A DNA stretch of 5,317 nt from an uncultured Lachnospiraceae bacterium (GTDB taxonomy: Bacteria > Bacillota > Clostridia > Lachnospirales > Lachnospiraceae), in assembly GCA_947651335.1 (NCBI GenBank), contig CANSYV010000131.1:1-5317 (forward strand). The letters are read 5' to 3'. Under the pieces are notes generated by a model that was not told the origin of the DNA, did no database searches, and was given only the letters and a program-made list of their open reading frames with translations. Below are positions 1 to 5,006 of this stretch, piece after piece. Numbering within the stretch: position 1 is the stretch's first letter; every line of letters starts with the position of its first letter. Position numbers and translations under genes: made by a program.

Positions 1-2
1 CG

Positions 3-62
3 AATGCTCAAATAGCAAAGATAGGTGAATACTTTGCGGACTGTATCCGGGAAAAGAGATGA
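3..62 (+). pseudogene. Upstream part of spoIIIAE in a shifted frame (partial)
   Basis: Frame 3 is open from the left edge and ends at TGA 60-62. It reads a short peptide containing IGEYFADCIREK. In frame 2 the same stretch is closed by TGA at 26-28, so the 309-residue ORF at 59 cannot extend upstream. The peptide does not resemble the C-terminus I would expect for SpoIIIAD, the usual upstream gene. It does fit the pattern just before the first membrane segment of SpoIIIAE, a hydrophobic/charged helix ahead of a region like INKEKVLDMVWQ. One extra A in the GGGAAAAG run at 49-56 would join the frames into one continuous protein (REK-E-MINKEK). Either a sequencing error, a true frameshift or, less likely, an unrelated gene ending in an ATGA overlap explains it. 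Confidence 0.55.
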
Positions 63-988
63 TCAATAAGGAAAAGGTGCTGGACATGGTTTGGCAGATA
101 GTATTTTCCCAGCTGGACAGGCAGAAAGATCTTCTGGTACAGGCTATGGTTCTGGCACTGCTGGCTGCTCTGTTTACTAATTTTTCCCAGGTATTTGACA
201 AGGGGCAGGTGGGGGAGATGGGATTTTATATTGTGTACCTGCTTCTTTTTACCCTGCTGCTGAATGGGTTTTACAGTTTGAGCGGACAGTTAGAGGAGAA
301 GATATCCGGGCTGCTGGAACTGATGAAGGGGCTGACTCCCGCTTATTACCTGGCTGTTGCGGCATCCTCCGGGGTGGCCAGCGCGGCCATGTTCTATCAG
401 CTGGTTCTGATTTTAGTGTCTTTGATTCAGTGGACGATTCTCACATTTGTTCTGCCCTGCACAGGTCTGTATGTGCTTCTTGAGATGGTGAATTTCCTGT
501 CAAAAGAGGAGATATTGAGCAGGCTGGCAAATCTCATACGGACATTGGTGGAGTGGAGCCTGAAGACCCTGATGGGAGTGTTAATCGGCATGCAGGTGAT
601 TAGGGGGCTGGTGGCCCCTGTAATCGACAGTCTGAGGAGGACAACCCTGGGAAAGACCGCCAGTGTAATCCCCGGGGTGGGAAATGCCTTAAACGCGGTG
701 ACAGAGATTGTGCTGGCAAGCGCTGTGCTGGTGAGAAACTGCCTGGGTGCCGCCTTTTTGGCCATTTTGCTCATCTGGGGCGTATCGCCGCTGATTCAGT
801 ATGGAATCTGCTCCCTGCTTTATAAATTTGCGGCGGCACTGGTACAGCCAGTGTCAGATAAGCGTCTGGTGGGATGTCTGGGCGTGATGGGGGAGGGGTG
901 CGCTCTGCTTCTGAAGATTCTGTACACCACAGAGATTCTCTGTATGATTACCATCGCGGTACTGGCGGCATCTTTTGGAGGTGGATAA
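59..988 (+). CDS. spoIIIAE: Stage III sporulation protein AE, membrane core (N-terminus apparently split off)
   Basis: SpoIIIAE is a polytopic membrane protein of the SpoIIIA complex, made in the mother cell under sigma-E and needed for the channel to the forespore and for sigma-G activity. The 309 residues show repeated hydrophobic segments (about 24-42, 52-75, 96-120, 122-145, 168-188, 226-246 and 288-305). Family-like stretches are AALFTNFSQVFD (36-47), IVYLLLFTLLLNGFY (58-72), AASSGVASAAMFY (101-113) and LLYKFAAALVQPVSDKR (253-269). Family members are usually about 380-400 residues with an N-terminal signal peptide and a short extracytoplasmic region; this ORF lacks roughly the first 80 residues. 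The ATG at 59 lies where the family is mid-protein, so I think it is an internal Met rather than the true start. A purine-rich GGGAAAAGAG just upstream could pass for a ribosome binding site. spoIIIAF follows after one base. Confidence 0.92.
   Translation: MINKEKVLDMVWQIVFSQLDRQKDLLVQAMVLALLAALFTNFSQVFDKGQVGEMGFYIVYLLLFTLLLNGFYSLSGQLEEKISGLLELMKGLTPAYYLAVAASSGVASAAMFYQLVLILVSLIQWTILTFVLPCTGLYVLLEMVNFLSKEEILSRLANLIRTLVEWSLKTLMGVLIGMQVIRGLVAPVIDSLRRTTLGKTASVIPGVGNALNAVTEIVLASAVLVRNCLGAAFLAILLIWGVSPLIQYGICSLLYKFAAALVQPVSDKRLVGCLGVMGEGCALLLKILYTTEILCMITIAVLAASFGGG
977..981 (+). promoter_or_regulatory. Ribosome binding site of spoIIIAF
   Basis: GGAGG at 977-981 lies inside the last codons of spoIIIAE, 8 bases before GTG 990. 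This spacing makes GTG 990 the preferred start. It rules against TTG 975 (upstream of the site) and GTG 981 (overlapping it), which are in the same frame. Confidence 0.8.
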
Positions 989-989
989 T

Positions 990-1526
990 GTGACACAGGC
1001 GATTTATCAGTGGGTGAGGAATCTAGCCGTCTATTATATTATTCTGGAGGCTGTCATCCATGTGATGCCCAGCCAGCAATATGGAAGGTATATTCGTTCT
1101 TTTATGGGGGTGCTGCTGATTTTGATCATCACATCCCCTTTGCTGAATCTGCTGAATCTGGACAGCACCATGAATGCAAGGTTTCGGCGGGAGCTTCTGG
1201 AAGAAGAATTCCTAAACTCCCGCTGGGGGCAGGTGTATGGGGAATATGCGGACAGTGAGTATTATATAGAAGCATATGAGCGGGAAATGGAGAGCCTGAT
1301 GGGGGAATCTCTGGGAGAAATTTTGGGAAAAGGGTGTGAAATCCGGGAAATTCATGTGGAAATGGAGCTGGACGAGGAATCCCAGAAGCTGGGCGCCGCA
1401 TCTGTGCAGATTCGGCTGTCAGGCGCTGAGAACAGCCAGTTGAGAGAGAGGGTGGAAAATGAGCTGGCAGGAACCTATGAAATCCCAGGAGAAAAAGTGG
1501 AAATTCTCTTTGAAAAAGTGGGATAA
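990..1526 (+). CDS. spoIIIAF: Stage III sporulation protein AF
   Basis: SpoIIIAF is a small membrane subunit of the SpoIIIA-SpoIIQ channel complex on the mother-cell side. From GTG 990 the product is 178 residues, close to the roughly 200 of B. subtilis SpoIIIAF. Two membrane helices are visible at the N-terminus (about 9-27 and 37-55), with the polar family-typical link MPSQQYGRYIRSFMG between them. A soluble, mostly acidic domain follows (about 58-178), with charged helical segments and a C-terminal beta-like stretch (EKVEILFEKVG). The family call rests on this two-helix hairpin plus the position between spoIIIAE and spoIIIAG. A reading from TTG 975 would add five residues (MEVDN) but has no ribosome binding site. 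The gene starts one base after spoIIIAE ends, so translation is probably coupled, and its 3' end overlaps spoIIIAG by 68 bases. Confidence 0.92.
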   Translation: MTQAIYQWVRNLAVYYIILEAVIHVMPSQQYGRYIRSFMGVLLILIITSPLLNLLNLDSTMNARFRRELLEEEFLNSRWGQVYGEYADSEYYIEAYEREMESLMGESLGEILGKGCEIREIHVEMELDEESQKLGAASVQIRLSGAENSQLRERVENELAGTYEIPGEKVEILFEKVG

Positions 1527-1968
1527 ACAGCAGTGGATGATTCTGCTGCTGCTGGGGCTGATACTTCTGGTTATGGCCATACCCACGAAGAAAATCAGCC
1601 AGACTGTATCCCAAAAGAAGACAGGAAGTAAAGATACTATGGCCGGCAGCGGGATTTATGAAAATCTCTACGGAAATTCCAATGAGGATGCGCAGGTACT
1701 GACAGAAAAGGCTGTGTTGGAGCAGCAGCTGGAGCAGCTTTTGCAGCAGGTAGAGGGGATCGGGCAGGTAAAAGTGATGCTGATGCTGGAAAATTCAGCG
1801 GATACTATGACTTCTTTTTCTTCCCAGAACCCTTCTGTATCCATACAGGGAGTGCTGATTGCGGCACAGGGCGGGGACAATTCTGTGGTTGTCCGAAATA
1901 TTCAGGAGGCAGTTATGGCATTATTTCAGGTGGAAGCCCATAAAATTAAAGTAATGAAAATGAAATAA
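1459..1968 (+). CDS. spoIIIAG: Stage III sporulation protein AG (short form)
   Basis: SpoIIIAG forms the large ring of the mother-cell/forespore channel in the intermembrane space, using a ring-building motif related to the YscJ/FliF fold. Residue numbers are from ATG 1459 (169 residues). A basic cytoplasmic tail (1-25) precedes one membrane helix (about 26-41), then a linker to about 80. The ring domain has a helix (83-98), a first strand QVKVMLML (103-110), a loop 111-128, the conserved IQGVLIAAQGGDN (129-141), a second helix (143-156) and the last strand HKIKVMKMK (161-169). The B. subtilis protein is about 229 residues; the shortfall lies mainly in the loop between the first strand and GVL, which is only about 18 residues. 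The start is uncertain: ATG 1459 has GAGGG six bases upstream, while ATG 1477 (163 residues) has AGGA four bases upstream. spoIIIAH follows 12 bases after the stop. Confidence 0.93.
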   Translation: MSWQEPMKSQEKKWKFSLKKWDKQQWMILLLLGLILLVMAIPTKKISQTVSQKKTGSKDTMAGSGIYENLYGNSNEDAQVLTEKAVLEQQLEQLLQQVEGIGQVKVMLMLENSADTMTSFSSQNPSVSIQGVLIAAQGGDNSVVVRNIQEAVMALFQVEAHKIKVMKMK

Positions 1969-1970
1969 AA

Positions 1971-1977
1971 GGAGAGG
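1971..1977 (+). promoter_or_regulatory. Ribosome binding site of spoIIIAH
   Basis: GGAGAGG fills most of the 12-base gap between spoIIIAG and spoIIIAH. Its GGAG core ends six bases before GTG 1981. This supports the GTG start, since no ATG lies nearby in that frame. Confidence 0.75.
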
Positions 1978-1980
1978 AAA

Positions 1981-2718
1981 GTGAAGAAAGTATTTAAGAA
2001 GAATCAGGTGATTATCACAGCACTGGCAATTATGATTGCCGTGGCAGGCTATCTGAGTTTTTCCGATGTGGACTTCGGAATGAAGGAGGCCAGCACAGAA
2101 ACTGCGGACAACAATATTCTGGAGGATATTGAAAGTCTGGATTATGATGTCAGCGACGAGACAGCACTGATCGAGGAAAACGCCCAAAGTACCACCACAC
2201 AGGTTTCACCTGCAGAATCTCCCGCAGGCCAGGAGGGGGAAGGCACTGCAGAAAATACACAGACACCGGAGGAAACGCCTGAGGACGCCCAGACAGATGC
2301 CCAGGCACAGGAAGATATCAACACGGATACCCCGGGGGAAGCAGTCCTCACAGGGTCCACCGGATTTGCCGCGCAGGCAAAAATCAGCCGGGAGCAGGTC
2401 CGTTCCCAGAATAAAGCAAATCTCATGGAGATCATTGATAATCCGGAGATTTCGGAGGAACAGAAGCAGGAGGCTGTCTCCAGTATGGTTACCCTGTCAG
2501 AAATCGCGGAGAAAGAGTCAGCGGCGGAATCTCTGCTGGAATCCAAAGGGTTTGTGGATGTGGTGGTAAACTTAACCGGGGACAGCGCGGATGTGGTGGT
2601 GCCCGACAATCAGCTTGACGACACTTCCAGGGCCCAGATTGAGGATGTGGTGAAGCGCAAAGCAGAAGTGGCTGCAGAGAATATTGTGATCACTCCGCTG
2701 AGTGAGGCGTCTGACTGA
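1981..2718 (+). CDS. spoIIIAH: Stage III sporulation protein AH
   Basis: SpoIIIAH is the mother-cell membrane protein whose extracellular domain meets forespore SpoIIQ across the intermembrane space, helping engulfment and forming the channel. The 245-residue product has a basic start (MKKVFKKNQ), one membrane helix (about 9-28), a long acidic linker (about 35-125) rich in E, D, T, Q, A and P, and a C-terminal YscJ/FliF-like ring domain (about 133-241). In that domain the helix SREQVRSQNKANLMEII (136-152), the helix 158-188 and strand segments FVDVVVNL (191-198), SADVVVP (202-208) and ENIVITPL (233-240) fit the family. B. subtilis SpoIIIAH is about 218 residues, so most of the extra length is in the linker. 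Translation starts at GTG 1981 behind GGAGAGG. It is the last gene of the operon, and no clear rho-independent terminator follows. Confidence 0.95.
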   Translation: MKKVFKKNQVIITALAIMIAVAGYLSFSDVDFGMKEASTETADNNILEDIESLDYDVSDETALIEENAQSTTTQVSPAESPAGQEGEGTAENTQTPEETPEDAQTDAQAQEDINTDTPGEAVLTGSTGFAAQAKISREQVRSQNKANLMEIIDNPEISEEQKQEAVSSMVTLSEIAEKESAAESLLESKGFVDVVVNLTGDSADVVVPDNQLDDTSRAQIEDVVKRKAEVAAENIVITPLSEASD

Positions 2719-2736
2719 CGGATTGGATTTCACACC

Positions 2737-2765
2737 TTGACAGCCCCTTTTGGGTGTAATAGAAT
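2737..2765 (+). promoter_or_regulatory. Housekeeping (sigma-A type) promoter of prfC
   Basis: TTGACA (2737-2742) matches the -35 consensus exactly. It is followed after 17 bases by TAGAAT (2760-2765), one mismatch from TATAAT. The element lies in the 113-base gap between spoIIIAH and prfC, and transcription would begin near 2772, giving a leader of about 60 bases. It would give prfC vegetative expression independent of the sporulation operon upstream. The call is from consensus and position only. Confidence 0.75.
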
Positions 2766-2788
2766 GGAAACGTTGTATATAGTTTCCA
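2764..2788 (+). promoter_or_regulatory. Inverted repeat with cre-like half over the prfC start region
   Basis: A perfect 7-base inverted repeat, TGGAAAC (2765-2771) and GTTTCCA (2782-2788), is separated by ten bases. It begins within the -10 element and covers the predicted transcription start. The stretch 2764-2778 also matches the degenerate catabolite-responsive element WTGNAANCGNWNNCW at all but one defined position (A instead of C at 2777). It could be an operator or a hairpin at the very start of the leader. No T run follows, so it is not a terminator. Confidence 0.4.
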
Positions 2789-2820
2789 GGAAATAAAGGA
2801 TGAGATAGATGAGAGATACA

Positions 2821-2825
2821 GGAGG
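2821..2825 (+). promoter_or_regulatory. Ribosome binding site of prfC
   Basis: GGAGG (2821-2825; AGGAGG if A 2820 is counted) lies six bases before GTG 2832. It settles the GTG as the start of prfC, which then begins MPKYTKEIEKRRTFAI, the expected RF3 N-terminus. Confidence 0.85.
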
Positions 2826-2831
2826 TCTGCA

Positions 2832-4421
2832 GTGCCAAAATACACCAAAGAAATAGAAAAGAGACGTACGTTTGCCATTATTTCCCATCCAGATGCCGGA
2901 AAAACTACGTTGACAGAGAAATTCCTGCTGTACGGCGGAGCCATTAACCTGGCCGGCTCTGTAAAAGGAAAGGCCACGGCGAGACATGCGGTATCTGACT
3001 GGATGGAAATTGAGAAGGAAAGGGGAATTTCCGTTACTTCTTCTGTTTTGCAGTTTTATTATGACAATTATTGTATTAACATATTGGACACCCCGGGACA
3101 TCAGGACTTTTCCGAGGACACATACCGGACATTGATGGCAGCCGACTCGGCAGTGATGGTCATCGACGGTTCCAAAGGAGTGGAGGCGCAGACCCGCAAA
3201 CTGTTCAAGGTTTGCGTGATGCGCCATATCCCCATTTTTACTTTTATCAACAAAATGGACAGAGATGCCAATGATACCTTTGATTTGTTAGATGAAATTG
3301 AAAAAGAACTGGGGATAGCCACCTGTCCGGTGAACTGGCCCATCGGCTCCGGGAAGGCATTTCGGGGGGTCTATGACCGGGAAACCGGACAGGTACTGAC
3401 ATTTTCCGATACCCAGAAAGGCACGAAAGAGGGAACCTGGGAGAACATTGCCCTGGACGACCCCCATCTTCTGGACGTGGTCAGCCAGGAGCAAAAGAAT
3501 ACTCTGTTGGAAGAAATCGAGCTGCTGGACGGCGCCAGCGCGGAATTTGACCAGAAGCTGGTGGACCAGGGGAAGCTGTCTCCGGTGTTTTTCGGGTCAG
3601 CGCTGACAAATTTCGGTGTGGAGACCTTTTTGCAGCATTTTCTCGCCATGACAGCCCCGCCCCTGCCCAGGGTTTCAGACCAGGGGAGCATTGACCCGGT
3701 CAGTGACGATTTTTCCGCATTTGTGTTTAAGATTCAGGCAAATATGAACAAGGCCCATCGGGACAGGATTGCGTTTATGCGCATCTGCTCCGGGAGGTTT
3801 GACTCCGCGGCGGAGGTGTATCATGTGCAGGGCAATAAGAAACTGCGCCTGTCCCAGCCCCAGCAGATGATGGCCCAGTCCAGGCATGTGGTGGACGAGG
3901 CGTATGCGGGAGACATTATCGGCGTCTTTGACCCGGGCATTTTCTCCATCGGCGATACCCTGTGCCGCCCTGGATTGAAATTTGCCTATGAGGGAATTCC
4001 CACCTTTGCGCCTGAGCACTTTGCACGGGTGCGGCAGGTGGATACCATGAAGAGAAAGCAGTTTACCAAGGGAATCAACCAGATCGCCCAGGAAGGGGCC
4101 ATTCAGATCTTCCAGGAGCTGGACTCCGGCATGGAGGAAGTGATTGTGGGCGTGGTGGGCGTTCTGCAGTTTGATGTGCTCAAATACCGTCTCCACAGCG
4201 AATACAATGTGGAGATTATTCTGGAGAATCTGCCCTATGAACACATCCGCTGGATCGCCAATGCAGATGAGGTGGATGTGAAAAAGATAGTGGGCACTTC
4301 TGATATGAAAAAGGTTACGGATCTGAAGGGAAATCCCCTGCTGCTGTTTGTCAATGCCTGGAGTGTGGGGATGACCCTGGACAGAAACGACGGGCTTGTC
4401 CTGTCGGAGTTTGGGAGATAA
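2832..4421 (+). CDS. prfC: Peptide chain release factor 3 (RF3)
   Basis: RF3 is a ribosome-bound translational GTPase that speeds dissociation of RF1/RF2 after peptide release. The product is 529 residues, the same length as E. coli RF3. GTPase motifs are all present: G1 HPDAGKTT (19-26), switch I/G2 around ERGISVTSS (63-71), G3 DTPGH (86-90), G4 NKMD (140-143) and G5 SAL (256-258). Diagnostic RF3 stretches include RRTFAIISHPDAGKTT, KSRKL-like TRKLFKV (121-127), PVFFGSALTNFGVE (251-264), FVFKIQANMNKAHRDRIAFMR (298-317 and one more residue), PTFAPEHFARVR (390-401) and VGVLQFDVLKYRLHSEYNVE (442-461); these separate it from EF-G, TetM and BipA. The gene starts with GTG and has its own promoter. 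It is intact, with no sign of disruption. It sits directly after the sporulation operon but has no functional tie to it. Confidence 0.97.
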   Translation: MPKYTKEIEKRRTFAIISHPDAGKTTLTEKFLLYGGAINLAGSVKGKATARHAVSDWMEIEKERGISVTSSVLQFYYDNYCINILDTPGHQDFSEDTYRTLMAADSAVMVIDGSKGVEAQTRKLFKVCVMRHIPIFTFINKMDRDANDTFDLLDEIEKELGIATCPVNWPIGSGKAFRGVYDRETGQVLTFSDTQKGTKEGTWENIALDDPHLLDVVSQEQKNTLLEEIELLDGASAEFDQKLVDQGKLSPVFFGSALTNFGVETFLQHFLAMTAPPLPRVSDQGSIDPVSDDFSAFVFKIQANMNKAHRDRIAFMRICSGRFDSAAEVYHVQGNKKLRLSQPQQMMAQSRHVVDEAYAGDIIGVFDPGIFSIGDTLCRPGLKFAYEGIPTFAPEHFARVRQVDTMKRKQFTKGINQIAQEGAIQIFQELDSGMEEVIVGVVGVLQFDVLKYRLHSEYNVEIILENLPYEHIRWIANADEVDVKKIVGTSDMKKVTDLKGNPLLLFVNAWSVGMTLDRNDGLVLSEFGR

Positions 4422-4437
4422 GGAACCATAGAGACAC

Positions 4438-4447
4438 GCTCTAGAGC
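4438..4447. repeat. 10-base perfect palindrome after prfC
   Basis: GCTCTAGAGC lies 16 bases after the prfC stop, in the 87-base gap before the GNAT gene. It has no loop and no following T run, so it does not look like a terminator. It may be a protein-binding palindrome or chance. Apart from this and the Shine-Dalgarno sequence at 4491-4495, I see nothing in the gap. Confidence 0.35.
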
Positions 4448-4508
4448 ACACTGGAGAATGGACAGGAGATACGGATATTGGTTCATACGAAGGAGTGGGT
4501 TTGAGAAA

Positions 4509-5003
4509 ATGGACATTCAAATCAGAAAATACCGGCCAGAGGATCTGGGAGAGATGATTGCCATCTGGAATCAGGTGGTGGAGGAAGGGAATGCCTTTCC
4601 TCAGGAGGAGTGCCTGAATCAGGTGACAGGAAGGGAATTCTTCGCCTCCCAGACTTATTGTGCCGTTGCCGCCGCCCCGGAGGGAATCCGCGGATTATAT
4701 ATTCTGCATCCCAATAACGAGGGGCGGTGCGGGCACATCTGCAATGCCAGTTTCGCAGTGGACAAAAGATGCCGGGGACAGCACATGGGTGAGAAACTGG
4801 TGAGGGACTGTCTCAGGCAGGGAAAAGCCCATGGGTTTGGCATCCTGCAGTTTAACGCGGTGGTGGCAGGAAATATTCATGCCCGCCATTTATATGAGCG
4901 GCTGGGGTTTGTGCAGCTGGGGGTGATTCCCCGGGGGTTTCGCATGCCGGACGGGCATTATGAGGATATTTGTCCTTATTATCATGAACTGCAGGAGGCT
5001 TAA
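4509..5003 (+). CDS. GNAT-family N-acetyltransferase
   Basis: A 164-residue protein of the Gcn5-related acetyltransferase fold, expected to move an acetyl group from acetyl-CoA to an amine; the substrate cannot be told from sequence. The N-terminus MDIQIRKYRPEDLGEMIAIWN is the usual first strand and helix. Motif A is at 81-98, with a strand (NASFAVD) and the CoA pyrophosphate loop RGQHMG (89-94), a variant in which His replaces the first Gly of R-x-x-G-x-G. Motif B is at 113-134: LQFNAVVAGNIHARHLYERLGF, split here as LQFNAVVA and GNIHARHLYERLGF, with the N-x-x-A-x-x-L-Y-x-x-L-G-F pattern and the likely general-acid Tyr 129. The LQFN plus GVIPRGFR style resembles the subgroup containing yeast Mpr1-like enzymes. 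ATG 4458 would add 17 atypical residues and has no well-placed ribosome binding site. ATG 4509 has AGGAG 13 bases upstream, slightly far. Confidence 0.9.
   Translation: MDIQIRKYRPEDLGEMIAIWNQVVEEGNAFPQEECLNQVTGREFFASQTYCAVAAAPEGIRGLYILHPNNEGRCGHICNASFAVDKRCRGQHMGEKLVRDCLRQGKAHGFGILQFNAVVAGNIHARHLYERLGFVQLGVIPRGFRMPDGHYEDICPYYHELQEA
4993..4998 (+). promoter_or_regulatory. Ribosome binding site of the AAA-ATPase-like gene
   Basis: A perfect AGGAGG lies within the last codons of the GNAT gene, eight bases before ATG 5007. This chooses ATG 5007 over ATG 5013 and implies that the two genes share a transcript and are translationally coupled. Confidence 0.8.
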
Positions 5004-5006
5004 CGT

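Noticed and set aside
59..62. ATGA overlap as proof of a normal spoIIIAD-spoIIIAE junction
   Set aside because: The peptide ending there does not resemble the hydrophobic SpoIIIAD C-terminus, and SpoIIIAE would then lack its signal peptide and N-terminal region.
1129..1614. 161-codon ORF on the minus strand across spoIIIAF
   Set aside because: It is the antisense shadow of spoIIIAF and spoIIIAG, with low-complexity P/Q/H-rich translation and no recognisable domain.
2142..2609. Ser/Val-rich minus-strand ORF inside spoIIIAH
   Set aside because: It is the complement of the acidic linker of SpoIIIAH; the composition is explained by the sense strand.
2731..2757. Inverted repeat ACACC/GGTGT after spoIIIAH as a transcription terminator
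   Set aside because: The stem is only five base pairs with a 16-base loop and no T run, and it overlaps the -35 and spacer of the prfC promoter.
4438..4447. GCTCTAGAGC palindrome as the prfC terminator
   Set aside because: There is no loop or T run after it, and ten bases of self-complementary sequence can occur by chance.
4458..4508. Upstream extension of the GNAT gene from ATG 4458
   Set aside because: The extra 17 residues are rich in Arg and aromatic residues and unlike GNAT N-termini, and GGAG is only one base from this ATG. ATG 4509 begins the normal first strand.
3675..4520. 281-codon ORF on the minus strand inside prfC
   Set aside because: It lies opposite a fully conserved RF3 gene, is His-rich as expected from antisense reading, and has no family features.
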